Origin: CAYMPH01 sp964529415
GTDB taxonomy: Bacteria; Spirochaetota; UBA4802; UBA5550
Length of the DNA: 64,000 nt
Assembly: GCA_964529415.1 (NCBI GenBank)
Contig: CAZGWD010000019.1
Coordinates: forward strand, 8,026 to 72,025
Reading direction: 5' to 3'
The translations under genes were made by a program, and so were the position numbers. Under the pieces are notes generated by a model. The model ran no database searches. It was not told the origin of the DNA and worked only from the letters and a program-made list of their open reading frames with translations. This document shows positions 42,655-51,285 of the stretch, piece after piece. Position 1 is the first letter of the stretch. Every line of letters begins with the position of its first letter.

Positions 42655-43179
42655 TTATTGTGATTCCCTTATTTTTTCAGTAATTTCTTTTACGCACTTT
42701 TTTGAAAAACTCACTGCAAAGTCATAAAACTTTTTTTCTCCGGTAAAATCAAATGAAATATCAAAAAAAATTTTCTTTTCAAGTGAATATAATCTCAAGC
42801 TGCATTTGTAAGTCTGCCCTGCAGTTATGTAATTTGCTGTTTTTCCCATTGGAAAAATTTTCCCGAACACAGCATACTGCGCGTTGTATTTCTCCGTAAG
42901 ATAAATTGCAGTTTTTTCATTAAAATATCTTATGTTTTTTAACGGTGCGTTTTCACCATACACAGCAGATTCAAGTTCCATAACAGAAACAATGTCATTC
43001 CCTGATTTAACAAATTCTCTCATTAGCTCTTCCCGAAGCAGCCTGTCTTCAAGATCATTTATCTGTTTAGAAAGAAATCCAAGAACAAGAAATTTATTTT
43101 TAGCAGCAGTTTGGGAATAAAGCAATGGAGATAGTAAAAATATAAAAGATAAGGTTATTGTAAAAACTTTACTTTTCAA
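42655..43179 (-). CDS. Secreted CsgG/FlgO-like protein of unknown function
   Basis: 174 aa beginning with TTG at 43179, with AAGGA about 10 nt upstream. The signal peptide reads KSKVFTITLSFIFLLSPLLYS. The mature part has 'KFLVLGFLSKQINDLEDRL', a helix with 'ELMREFVKSGNDIVSVMELE', and then 'YNAQYAVFGKIFPMG', 'YKCSLRLYSLEKKIFFDISF'. This is the alternating helix/strand order of CsgG/FlgO-like periplasmic domains, but the resemblance is loose. It is monocistronic. Confidence 0.5.
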   Translation of the reverse strand: MKSKVFTITLSFIFLLSPLLYSQTAAKNKFLVLGFLSKQINDLEDRLLREELMREFVKSGNDIVSVMELESAVYGENAPLKNIRYFNEKTAIYLTEKYNAQYAVFGKIFPMGKTANYITAGQTYKCSLRLYSLEKKIFFDISFDFTGEKKFYDFAVSFSKKCVKEITEKIRESQ

Positions 43180-43402
43180 AATGATTGATCCTTTTTTAAA
43201 TACTCTTATTTTTAGTTAATTGGCTATACACATCAACCAATTTTGAAAATTTTTTTAATATAGAAATTGAAGATTTTTACATTTGATTTGTCAATAAATT
43301 TACTTCCGCCTTGTTTTATAATTTTCAATTCTCACCTGTATATTTTTGCAAAAAAAAAATTAAATTTCTGCCTGTTATTCGTATTAATATACAGGGGATA
43401 AA

Positions 43403-44284
43403 ATGACAAAAAAACATAATGCACATGATTCAGGATATAAGAAACTTTTTTCTAATCATGAACTGGTTAGACAGCTTCTAACCAGCTTTGTTAATGAAGA
43501 ATGGATAAACTGCATTGAATACAGCTCGCTTGAAAGGATAGATAAAAGTTTTATCTCCGATGAATTTGCTGAGAGGGAATCCGACTTAATCTACAAAGCA
43601 AAATTTAAAAATCAGGATATTTATATTTTTATACTTCTTGAGTTTCAGTCTACAGTAGACAGATTTATGTCACTGCGGATGCTTCGCTACGTCATAGAAT
43701 TATATGAAGATCTTGTAAAAAATCATAAACTTAAAACTCTGCCTGCGATTTTTCCAATAATGCTTTATAATGGTGAAAATAAGTGGACAGCTTCAGAAGA
43801 ATTATATACCTTGATAGAGAATTCAATTCCTGAAAAGTATATACCAAAGTTCAGATATTTTAAAATTGCTGAGAATGAATTCAGCAAAGATTTTCTGAAA
43901 AGCCTGAAGAATTCTGTTGCAGCTTTGTTTTATACAGAAAACCTTTCAGAGGAAGAACTGCAAAAAGAGATTGAAATAATAATTGAACTTTTAAAAAAAG
44001 AAAGGCCTGATGAAGTTAAACTTTTTATAAACTGGTTTAAATATATTTTTCAGGACAGAAAAAAACTCGTTAAAGAAGTCCAGGAAATAGTAGAGGTAAA
44101 AACGATGTTAAGCACAACAGTTAAAAAATATGGGGAAAAGCTTATATTGCAGGGAAAACTTGAAGGTATTGATGAGGGAATAAAAAAAACTGCCAGAGCT
44201 ATGTTAAACAAAAAAATGCCGGTAAATGAAATTTCTGAAATTACAGGACTATCTATTAAAGAAATAGAAAAACTTGTAAAATAA
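43403..44284 (+). CDS. Rpn/YhgA-like PD-(D/E)XK nuclease (transposase-like)
   Basis: 293 aa. It opens 'HDSGYKKLFSNHELVRQLLTSF' in pattern, as Rpn family proteins do. The nuclease core has 'AERESDLIYKAKF' with the acidic residue and 'YIFILLEFQSTVDRFMSLRML' with the E-x-Q that stands for (D/E)XK in this family. A helical C-terminal third ends 'MLNKKMPVNEISEITGLSIKEIEKL', the helix-turn-helix-like tail common in these proteins. Rpn proteins promote RecA-independent recombination. It is a single gene with AGGGGAT before ATG. Commonly present in several copies per genome. Confidence 0.88.
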   Translation: MTKKHNAHDSGYKKLFSNHELVRQLLTSFVNEEWINCIEYSSLERIDKSFISDEFAERESDLIYKAKFKNQDIYIFILLEFQSTVDRFMSLRMLRYVIELYEDLVKNHKLKTLPAIFPIMLYNGENKWTASEELYTLIENSIPEKYIPKFRYFKIAENEFSKDFLKSLKNSVAALFYTENLSEEELQKEIEIIIELLKKERPDEVKLFINWFKYIFQDRKKLVKEVQEIVEVKTMLSTTVKKYGEKLILQGKLEGIDEGIKKTARAMLNKKMPVNEISEITGLSIKEIEKLVK

Positions 44285-44310
44285 TTTTTTAAAGATTAAT
44301 AGATACCAAA

Positions 44311-45684
44311 CTAAATAAAAACTTCTTTTTTATCCGGCAGAACCAGACCTGAATCTATATCCTCAGCTTCAACTGCAGTGTCTGCAGTCAGTTCAATTAC
44401 CTGAACTGTATCCGGAATTTTCACTCCCTTTGATATCAGCCACTTCCTGTAAAGATTATTCATAAGCATCTGGGATGAATGAACTGAATCTTCACCTGTT
44501 GCATTTTTTACAGGAGCAAACTCATCTTCACGGTTTGTTTCGAATATGTTATTTTTATCTGTAAGAGGAAGAGCGTCGAATACAAATTTTTCAAATTTCA
44601 AACCATCTATTTCTTTATTTCCATCTGCAGTGTATGAAGAAATTTTCTTTTTTGCAGTATGAAACGGAAGAGCAATTTCGCCGCCGGAAGTAATTTTCTC
44701 TATAAATTCTGTGCTGAAAAGATGTATTGCTATGCTGCCTGAAATAAATTTCAGCTTCCCGTTTTCATCAGTTAGTTCAGCTTTTTCTTTTGGAAGATCC
44801 GAGTATTCAATAACTCCAAGTCTTTTGTCCGGATATTCAATAAATACGCCGACCTTTTCTGCAGCAGAGGATTTTGCCAAAGATTTGCTCGATATTTCCG
44901 CTCCATTCAAAACATGAAATCCAATAAATACAGGATCTATTATTTTAACCAGAGGATTATCCACCTGAAAATATGAAATAGTTTCAATCCTGCGCTTTCT
45001 GATTTCATCAAGAGCGCCGGATTTTTTCAAAATAGTGAGACTTCCGCCATGGCCGTCGGGATTTTTAAACAGAGTGCATTTTGATGAAAGAATAAGTTTT
45101 CCATTAATATCGAGCGAAGGAATCATCTCCTGTGAAAAAATAAAAACATCTTTTTTATTTAAACCGAAGTATTTCATCTCTTCAAAATATTCTGCAGTTT
45201 CTGTGTGATTGACATCAGATGTCATAACAAGCCACGGAATTGATGCATTATATTTCTTAGAATATTTTAAAATTTTTTCTCCATGAATCTGAAACAGAGT
45301 TTTATTTGACACAGGACCAACAGGGAATTTTCCTTTTGGGCCGCTATACCCAAGCCTTGAACCCTGGCCTCCTGCAACAATAAAAGCGCACACCTTATTA
45401 TTTCTGATATGCTCAATTCCAGCTTTGCGCGCCTGGTCGTACAGTTTTAATTCCTTATCAGTTGAAGGCAGAGCAATGTATGGTGCTGGTTTAAAATCAG
45501 TTCGAAGTGAAATTTCTTTCTGGGAGTAAATTTTTTTCAGCTGTTCAAAATCAATTGAACTTAATTCATTCAGGAGAATCTTTTTTTCTGAATCATTTAG
45601 ATCATTCCAGAATTTAAAAACATGATCCTGATTGTAATCGTAGGTTTTTTTTATTGCAGATTCAAAGCCTGGAAATGTAACCAT
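44311..45684 (-). CDS. UDP-sugar pyrophosphorylase (UDPGP family, UAP1-like)
   Basis: 457 aa. The nucleotide-binding signature is 'VAGGQGSRLGYSGPKGKFPVG' in pattern (about 103-123), followed by 'FQIHGEKI'. 'NPDGHGGSLTIL' and 'FQVDNPLVKIIDPVFIGFH' are typical of eukaryote-like UDP-N-acetylglucosamine pyrophosphorylases. The lysine-rich 'KFEKFVFDALPL' follows near 355. It would make UDP-GlcNAc/GalNAc or UDP-glucose from UTP for cell-wall and glycan synthesis. Exact sugar cannot be decided. It precedes a 57-aa gene and a radical SAM gene on the same strand. Confidence 0.88.
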   Translation of the reverse strand: MVTFPGFESAIKKTYDYNQDHVFKFWNDLNDSEKKILLNELSSIDFEQLKKIYSQKEISLRTDFKPAPYIALPSTDKELKLYDQARKAGIEHIRNNKVCAFIVAGGQGSRLGYSGPKGKFPVGPVSNKTLFQIHGEKILKYSKKYNASIPWLVMTSDVNHTETAEYFEEMKYFGLNKKDVFIFSQEMIPSLDINGKLILSSKCTLFKNPDGHGGSLTILKKSGALDEIRKRRIETISYFQVDNPLVKIIDPVFIGFHVLNGAEISSKSLAKSSAAEKVGVFIEYPDKRLGVIEYSDLPKEKAELTDENGKLKFISGSIAIHLFSTEFIEKITSGGEIALPFHTAKKKISSYTADGNKEIDGLKFEKFVFDALPLTDKNNIFETNREDEFAPVKNATGEDSVHSSQMLMNNLYRKWLISKGVKIPDTVQVIELTADTAVEAEDIDSGLVLPDKKEVFI

Positions 45685-45714
45685 TAAAATACTCCGTGTT
45701 AAATCTTTTAAAAA

Positions 45715-45888
45715 TCAATTACCTGAAAGTACGTACTTATTAATAAGCATTTCAGCCTGCATTGGTGTCAGATCAAATTTCCTCGAAGCTTCATTAATAA
45801 GCTCTGATCTTTTTGCATCCGGGTTTTCTTTTAATTCACCGCTTATGTAGCGGATCGCATTTTCAACTGATAAATCAACATCAGACAT
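45715..45888 (-). CDS. 57-aa protein of unknown function
   Basis: On the minus strand, ATG at 45888 follows a strong GGAGGAAAAT ribosome binding site and the frame ends at TGA 45717-45715. The peptide starts MSDVDLSVENAIRYISGELK and contains 'RSELINEASRKFDL' and 'TPMQAEMLINKYVL'. It is predicted to be all-helical and soluble, with a helix-turn-helix-like pattern. Codon use matches its neighbours. It lies 22 bp after the radical SAM gene at 45911 and 30 bp before the pyrophosphorylase gene, so it is probably in one operon with them. No family recognised. Confidence 0.65.
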   Translation of the reverse strand: MSDVDLSVENAIRYISGELKENPDAKRSELINEASRKFDLTPMQAEMLINKYVLSGN

Positions 45889-45910
45889 TGATTTTCCTCC
45901 ATTTATTTAA

Positions 45911-46789
45911 TTAAAGCCCTCTCATGTATTCGGGCTTGAGAATTGACTCATTTCGTTTTGATACAATATCATTAAGCAATTTCAATACATTTTTTTTATC
46001 CGCAGGAAAATTTGCGCGGATAGGCACATAATTTGAAGCATGGTTTGATGTGAAGAATATATTTTTATCAGTATTAATATTCTCAATCATTATTTTAAGT
46101 TCTTCAACCAGTGCGATTTTATCAGGAAGCCTGAATTCACCGGAAATAATATCACCATGCAATTTGGTGTTTGGAAGAATCATTACTGTCAGAGCAGATG
46201 CGTAATCAGGAGATATTCTGCTGATCAGTTTTCCGCTTGCTTCAGCGTGATCGTGTGAAAGTTCAACGCCGCCTATTCCGAGAAGATAAGTTTGAGAAAG
46301 TAAAATTCCGGCTTCCATAACTTTTTTTGCAGACTCTTCAATTCTATCAGGCAGAGCTCCTTTTCTGATTTTACGCAGAACAATTTCGCTTCCGCTTTCC
46401 ACACCCTGATAAACAATCCCGAGACCTGCTTCTTTCAATTCTTTCAGCTCAGCAGGAGTTTTCTTGATTATTGCCTTGGTGTTGCCGTATACTCCGATTC
46501 TCTCAATAGAAGAATTTTTTTTCCTTAATCTGCCGATTATATCAAGAAGCTGGCTCGTAGGAAGTATAAGCGCATCGCCGTCTGCAATAAAAACTTTTTC
46601 CCATTTCATTCCGCGCGATGAAGCCTCTTCGATGTCCCTGTCAATAACAGCTTTATCCTTTATGTGAAATTTTACATTTTTATAAGCTCCGCAAAATGTA
46701 CACATATTATGCGAGCATCCGACAGTTACCTGTAAAATCAGACTGTATGCTTCGCTTGGCGGCCTGATTACATTTCCAACATAATTCAT
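45911..46789 (-). CDS. Radical SAM protein (COG1032-like, Elp3-type core)
   Basis: 292 aa. The cluster motif is C25-x4-C30-x2-C33 in 'VGCSHNMCTFCGAYK', a spacing used by a recognised radical SAM subgroup whose proteins read 'gCshnkCtFC'. Further barrel elements are 'KVFIADGDALILP', 'IGVYGNTKAI', 'GLGIVYQGVESGSEIVLRKI' and 'SQTYLLGIGG'. No B12 domain or SPASM domain. Reaction unknown. The start overlaps the queE stop by 4 nt, so translation is likely coupled with queE. Confidence 0.85.
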   Translation of the reverse strand: MNYVGNVIRPPSEAYSLILQVTVGCSHNMCTFCGAYKNVKFHIKDKAVIDRDIEEASSRGMKWEKVFIADGDALILPTSQLLDIIGRLRKKNSSIERIGVYGNTKAIIKKTPAELKELKEAGLGIVYQGVESGSEIVLRKIRKGALPDRIEESAKKVMEAGILLSQTYLLGIGGVELSHDHAEASGKLISRISPDYASALTVMILPNTKLHGDIISGEFRLPDKIALVEELKIMIENINTDKNIFFTSNHASNYVPIRANFPADKKNVLKLLNDIVSKRNESILKPEYMRGL

Positions 46790-47451
46790 AATATTAAATT
46801 TCCTGATATTTTATTTTCCGGTATATCCTGCCAGATCAGTTTATGCAATTGCAGATTGAGTCTTGCATCAAGTTTGTTCAGTATTATTAACTCAGAAAGC
46901 TCTCCAGGCGTCATTTTCCCTGAAGCCGGGGAAAAACTTAAAGACGCCCTGATATTGTTAATATTTTCTTTTATGAAAATCAAGGAAAAATCAAAGTCTT
47001 TCCTGTCCGATATAACAAATTTCAACTCATCCTGTTCCGTTAAAATTTCAAGATTCTCTTTATGGAAAAACTTCGACTCCCCGCTTGAAGGAGTTTTCAC
47101 ATCAACAATTTTTCTCGCTTCAGAATTTATATTACTTAAAGAGATACTTCCGTTTGTTTCAATCTGTACATTATAATTCTTTTCAATTAATTTATTCACT
47201 AAAATAGGGGTATTGCTCTGAACTAATGGCTCGCCGCCTGTTATAGTTATATGATTAAATGGCATCTGCTTTTCAGCAATAGCAAGAATCTTATTGATAG
47301 AACATGTGATTCCTTCATCCCGGGCATATTTTGTATCACAATATGAACAGTTAAGATTGCATCCGCAAAGTCTTATAAATAAAGATGTGAGTCCTGCAGT
47401 TCGGGATTCACCCTGTATTGAGTAGAAAATTTCATTTACAAAAAGATCCAT
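46786..47451 (-). CDS. queE: 7-carboxy-7-deazaguanine synthase
   Basis: 221 aa. QueE marks are 'VNEIFYSIQGESRTAG' (5-20), the radical SAM motif C31-x3-C35-x2-C38 in 'CGCNLNCSYCDT', and 'ITITGGEPL'-like 'HITITGGEPLVQS'. 'VDVKTPSSGES' is the other family motif. It converts 6-carboxy-tetrahydropterin to CDG, an early step to queuosine or preQ1. No queC, queD or queF is nearby. It shares an operon with the radical SAM gene at 45911. Confidence 0.92.
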   Translation of the reverse strand: MDLFVNEIFYSIQGESRTAGLTSLFIRLCGCNLNCSYCDTKYARDEGITCSINKILAIAEKQMPFNHITITGGEPLVQSNTPILVNKLIEKNYNVQIETNGSISLSNINSEARKIVDVKTPSSGESKFFHKENLEILTEQDELKFVISDRKDFDFSLIFIKENINNIRASLSFSPASGKMTPGELSELIILNKLDARLNLQLHKLIWQDIPENKISGNLIL

Positions 47452-47511
47452 AATACAAAGTAATATAATTCTGACATTAATGTCAATTTTGATTTTGATA
47501 CTTTTAAAAAG

Positions 47512-47540
47512 AAAAAGCCCTGCAAATACAGAGCTTTTTT
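47512..47540 (-). terminator. Intrinsic terminator downstream of the LysM gene
   Basis: AAAAAGC (47512-47518) pairs with GCTTTTT (47533-47539), extended by CTG/CAG after one mismatch. Read on the minus strand it ends in a U-tract after the LysM gene (stop at 47608) and lies before queE. Confidence 0.75.
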
Positions 47541-47607
47541 AAAATTATAATTTTTAATCAGTCACCCTCTTCTATAAATGCCTGCGCTGAGCTGAGTCGA
47601 AGCGGAA

Positions 47608-48627
47608 TTACTTTTTCTTCGGCATTTTCAGTTTCTGACCTGTATAAATCAATGATGGTTTTGCAATTTCTTTTATATTTAAATCATAAATATCTTTCCA
47701 TTTATTGAAATCTCCAAATTCTTTTTTTGCTATATCAATCAGGGAATCTTTTTCTTTAACAATATAATATCCGGTTAAATCTTCCTGTTTCGGCTCAACT
47801 TTTTTAACAGGAACAATTTCTTTTTTTTCCGGAGCCTTTATAATTTTTTCATCAATTACCGGTTTTATAATTTCCGTCTTTTTTTCATCTGCTTTTTTTA
47901 CCTGCTTATCTTCAACCTGCATCTGTTTAACAGACTGTGTTTGAGATTTCATTTTATTTGAAATTGTAGATAATACATTAGGAAAAAACAGATAAACACC
48001 CAGAGCAGCTATCAGAAGAATTATAATAACCCATACTATTTTCGGGAAAGAGCTTTTTTTAGGTTTAGTTTTTATTTTTGGTGCTTCAACATTTCCCTGA
48101 CTGATAATTTCTGTCATGAAATCTCTTTGCGGTTCTTTTTTAACCGGCGCTGCAGGTGCTGCTTTTTTAACAGTAGCTTTTCTTGCAGGCACTGATTTTT
48201 TTGGCGCTGCTTTTTTCACTATTACGGCTTTCTTAGCTGGAGAAGTTTTCTTTACAACTGCCTTTTTTTTAACTGCTGCTTTCTTAACTGGAACAGTTTT
48301 CTTTACAGGTTGAGCTTTTTTAACTGCAGCCCGTTTATTAGGTTCGGTTTTTTTTCTTGAAGTTGATTTCATCGCAGCCCATCTCCTGATTTCAGTTCTG
48401 AACCAAGCGTCCGATTCTTTTGTGAATTTAAAATTATCGCGAATGTAACTTATTGTAGTTTTTTCTATATCTGTATATTCATCTGAATCTTTAACTGATT
48501 TCAAAACAGCTTTTGCATCATTAAGTGACAGCCTGCCGTCTCCTTTGCCGGAGCTGAGGGATTTTGCAATGTCAATCAGCTTTTTATCGTAATTTTTACC
48601 ATTAATTTTAATATAGTATGCTGCCAT
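47608..48627 (-). CDS. LysM-domain membrane protein with histone H1-like Lys/Ala/Pro region
   Basis: 339 aa. Residues 1-90 form a helical domain ('DGRLSLNDAKAVLKSVKDSD', 'WFRTEIRRWAAMK'). Residues about 95-175 are repeated Lys/Ala/Pro/Val units of the form 'VKKAAVKKK' and 'VPVKKA', closely resembling histone H1 tails. A single membrane helix follows at about 192-212 ('IVWVIIILLIAALGVYLFF'). The end is one LysM domain ('YYIVKEKDSLIDIAKKEFGD', 'IYTGQKLKMPKK'). LysM binds peptidoglycan, and the basic cytoplasmic part could bind DNA or RNA, so it may link the two. AGGAGAAATGAA precedes the ATG (GGAG). Confidence 0.85.
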   Translation of the reverse strand: MAAYYIKINGKNYDKKLIDIAKSLSSGKGDGRLSLNDAKAVLKSVKDSDEYTDIEKTTISYIRDNFKFTKESDAWFRTEIRRWAAMKSTSRKKTEPNKRAAVKKAQPVKKTVPVKKAAVKKKAVVKKTSPAKKAVIVKKAAPKKSVPARKATVKKAAPAAPVKKEPQRDFMTEIISQGNVEAPKIKTKPKKSSFPKIVWVIIILLIAALGVYLFFPNVLSTISNKMKSQTQSVKQMQVEDKQVKKADEKKTEIIKPVIDEKIIKAPEKKEIVPVKKVEPKQEDLTGYYIVKEKDSLIDIAKKEFGDFNKWKDIYDLNIKEIAKPSLIYTGQKLKMPKKK

Positions 48628-48750
48628 TTCATTTCTCCAGAAAAATGATATTAATGAGACATAATTATAAATATAGCTCTGAAAATGTCAAGGAATATAC
48701 TCTATTTTTTTTACCTGCATACGAGGTGAAACAGTCATCAAAAAAAAATC

Positions 48751-48765
48751 TTGACACTCGAAGCC
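48751..48765 (+). promoter_or_regulatory. Candidate promoter/operator element upstream of the lipid cluster
   Basis: TTGACACTCGAAGCC lies about 65 nt before the ACP start codon. A related TTGACACTC-AAGCC element occurs at 54124 before the FabZ-like gene. TTGACA is a perfect sigma-70 -35 box, but no good -10 box lies 16-18 bp downstream, so this is only a candidate. Confidence 0.3.
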
Positions 48766-48829
48766 TATAAAAAGTTGATTAAAATCTCTATATTCAGTAT
48801 GAAAATAAAGCAATAAGGATTATTTAATA

Positions 48830-49090
48830 ATGGAAAAACTTATAAAAGAGCTGAAAGTTAAAGTTGTTGAAACGCTCGACCTCCCGGATATCAAAGCAGA
48901 AGATATTGATGAAAATGCCCAGCTTGTAGGAGGTGATCTTGGAATTGATTCAATCGATGTTCTTGAGCTTGTAATGATGATTGAAAAAGATTACGGAGTA
49001 AAAATAGATAATAAGGAACTCGGGGCCGAAGTTTTTAAGTCAGTGAAAAGTCTCGCTGAATTTATCAGCAAAAATTCAACCGGAGCATAA
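48830..49090 (+). CDS. Acyl carrier protein (first of two in the lipid cluster)
   Basis: 86 aa with the phosphopantetheine-attachment Ser41 in 'LGIDSIDVLELVM'. It is acidic and helical, as ACPs are, with 'DYGVKIDNKELGAEVFKSV' as helix III. The 4'-phosphopantetheine arm would be added by the PPTase domain at the end of the cluster (60159). AAGGAT lies upstream of ATG. It is the first gene of the presumptive operon and overlaps the ribosome binding site of the ketosynthase gene. It is distinct from the usual FAS ACP in the 'GGDLGID' motif. Confidence 0.93.
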   Translation: MEKLIKELKVKVVETLDLPDIKAEDIDENAQLVGGDLGIDSIDVLELVMMIEKDYGVKIDNKELGAEVFKSVKSLAEFISKNSTGA

Positions 49091-49092
49091 TT

Positions 49093-51282
49093 TTGGGCTC
49101 TATTAAAGCTTTTATCACCGGTGCCGGTATTGTTACACCAGCCGGTATCGGATTAGATAAGAACTTGAAGGCTTTAAAAGAAAACTTGAGTTTATTAAAA
49201 CCGCTGACCCTTTTCAAACCGGAAAGTTTACCGCCATTGCCAGCCGGGCAGATATTAGAAAACATAGAATCAGACCCTGTACCCAGAACCCACTCTCTTG
49301 CTTTTCTCGCAGCTGAAGAAGCATTGAAAGGTCACAAAATTCCACCTGATGCAATAGTTCTTGGCATTACTACCGGCGGAATGTTTGACACTGAAATTAA
49401 TCTGAAAAACGGAATAACTGATCCAGCAAAGTATGCATATCATGGTACTGGAACTGTAGTCACATATCTTGCGAAAAAATTCAAATGCGTCGGGCCGCTT
49501 ATAACAATATCTACCGCATGTTCTTCAGGAACTGCTGCAGTAAAACTTGCTCTTGAACTTATTCGATGCGGAAAAGCAAAAAGAGTATTAGCAGGTGGAG
49601 CGGATTCAATTTGCAAACTTACATATTACGGGTTTAATTCTCTGCAGCTTATAGACCCATCCGGATCAAAGCCGTTTGATAAAGATAGAAAAGGAATGTC
49701 AGTTGCTGAAGGAGCAGGATTTCTGTTCATAGAAGCTCTTGAGAAAAAACCGGATAAAGCAATTGCAGAAATTTTAGGTGGAGGGCTTTCCTGTGACGCA
49801 TATCATCCTGCACAGCCTCACCCTGATGGTGATGGGGCTTTTTCTGCTATGGAAAAAGCATTGTTTGATTCAGGGACTGAAGCTTCTTCAATAGATTATA
49901 TAAATCTGCATGGAACCGGAACAATTGACAATGACAGGTCTGAAGCAGCTGCTGTTATAAAATTATTCGGAAACAATATTCCGCCTCTATCATCAATAAA
50001 AGGTCTGATAGGGCATTCTCTCGGCGCCTCAGGAGCCATTGAAGCTGTTGTGAGTACAATGGCAATTAAAGAAGGATTCATTCCTGCGAATACAGGATGC
50101 ATTAATCCTGATTCAGGCCTTGGAATCAATCCAGTTTTAAATCCGCAAAATAAAAATATAAATGCCGTATTATCAAACTCACTCGGCTTCGGAGGCAATA
50201 ATGCATCAGCTGTTATTGCAAAACCCGGAATGTTTGAAAGCGGGAAGCAAACAAGAAAACTTCCTGCATTAAGAATAATCGGAGCATCCTGCCTTACAGG
50301 AGCCGGAGATTTAAATGCCTCCATTAATAAAATATCATCCGGGGAAAACATAAAAGGCATTTTCCCTGATGCTGAACTTATGAAAAAATTCAATCCGAAA
50401 GAAGCAAGAAGAATGAAACGCCTTTCAAAAATTACTTTTTCTCTTGCTGAAGATGCCTTAAAAGATTCCGGCCTGGAGTCTTCTCCTGATTCAATTTATT
50501 TCGGAACAGACTGGGGCCCGTTAACTGAAACCCATGATTTCATTGACAGCCTGTTCACTACAAAAGAGAAATTTGCAAGTCCCACAGATTTCGTGGGTTC
50601 TGTTCATAATTCACCTGCAGGACTTCTTGCTATAAAATATAAAGCTAAGGGTCCGTGCGTAACTGTAACAGGAAGCGACTGCTCATTTTATCAGGCTCTT
50701 CTTTCAGCAAGCCTGCTTGCAGAGCAGGGTTCAAAATCGTTTCTTATTGCAGCAGAGGAATACCACGAAAAATATACAGCTATTTTTGATAAATCATCAG
50801 CAATGGATGATACTCAATCAGACGGAGGCGGCGCGTTTTGTCTTGAGATGAGCGATAGCCCCGGAGTTTATATAAACCAGGCTTATCATCAGATATCATA
50901 CAGCAATCCGGATTGGGCTCTTTCACTGATCAGGGATCTTGGAGGAGTTGAAAGGATCAGGGATGAATACAAGGTTTTATTCGTTGGGATTCCTGCATGC
51001 TATAATGAACCTGGAGAGAAACAGCTGACCCAGTTTATTAATATCACAAAATATAAAGGAAGCATTGTCAGATACAGAAAATTTACAGGTGAGTATTCAG
51101 CCTCTACTTCTGCAGCTGCTGCATTTGCCTCAAGATTCGTAAAACATGAATCTGTACCAGGTGCATTATTATCAATGGTGAATAATGTTAAAAGTGCAGG
51201 TGTTGATTTAAATGGCAAAGGTATACTTCTACTGGGATTCGGCGGATTCATATCTGCAGTTGAAATATTTAATAAAAAATAA
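49093..51282 (+). CDS. Ketosynthase fused to a chain-length-factor-like ketosynthase domain
   Basis: 729 aa, TTG start with GGAG 7 nt upstream, 2 bp after the ACP. Domain 1 (1-380) is a FabF-type KS with the full triad: Cys143 in 'STACSSGT', His273 in 'NLHGTGT' and His308 in 'GLIGHSLGASG'. Domain 2 (about 390-729) matches the 'beta-ketoacyl synthase, N-terminal-like' group (PF13723 type): 'PTDFVGSVHNSPAGLLAI', 'TVTGSDCSFYQALLSA'. At the aligned nucleophile position domain 2 has Asp529 (Cys530 is one residue later) and no HGT/GHxxG histidines. It is thus likely a non-condensing partner, like CLF subunits. KS and CLF are normally separate proteins. Confidence 0.85.
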   Translation: MGSIKAFITGAGIVTPAGIGLDKNLKALKENLSLLKPLTLFKPESLPPLPAGQILENIESDPVPRTHSLAFLAAEEALKGHKIPPDAIVLGITTGGMFDTEINLKNGITDPAKYAYHGTGTVVTYLAKKFKCVGPLITISTACSSGTAAVKLALELIRCGKAKRVLAGGADSICKLTYYGFNSLQLIDPSGSKPFDKDRKGMSVAEGAGFLFIEALEKKPDKAIAEILGGGLSCDAYHPAQPHPDGDGAFSAMEKALFDSGTEASSIDYINLHGTGTIDNDRSEAAAVIKLFGNNIPPLSSIKGLIGHSLGASGAIEAVVSTMAIKEGFIPANTGCINPDSGLGINPVLNPQNKNINAVLSNSLGFGGNNASAVIAKPGMFESGKQTRKLPALRIIGASCLTGAGDLNASINKISSGENIKGIFPDAELMKKFNPKEARRMKRLSKITFSLAEDALKDSGLESSPDSIYFGTDWGPLTETHDFIDSLFTTKEKFASPTDFVGSVHNSPAGLLAIKYKAKGPCVTVTGSDCSFYQALLSASLLAEQGSKSFLIAAEEYHEKYTAIFDKSSAMDDTQSDGGGAFCLEMSDSPGVYINQAYHQISYSNPDWALSLIRDLGGVERIRDEYKVLFVGIPACYNEPGEKQLTQFINITKYKGSIVRYRKFTGEYSASTSAAAAFASRFVKHESVPGALLSMVNNVKSAGVDLNGKGILLLGFGGFISAVEIFNKK

Positions 51283-51285
51283 TCT

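Noticed and set aside
48116..48313. 65-aa frame opposite the histone-like region
   Set aside because: Produced by the Lys/Ala codon bias of the LysM gene on the other strand.
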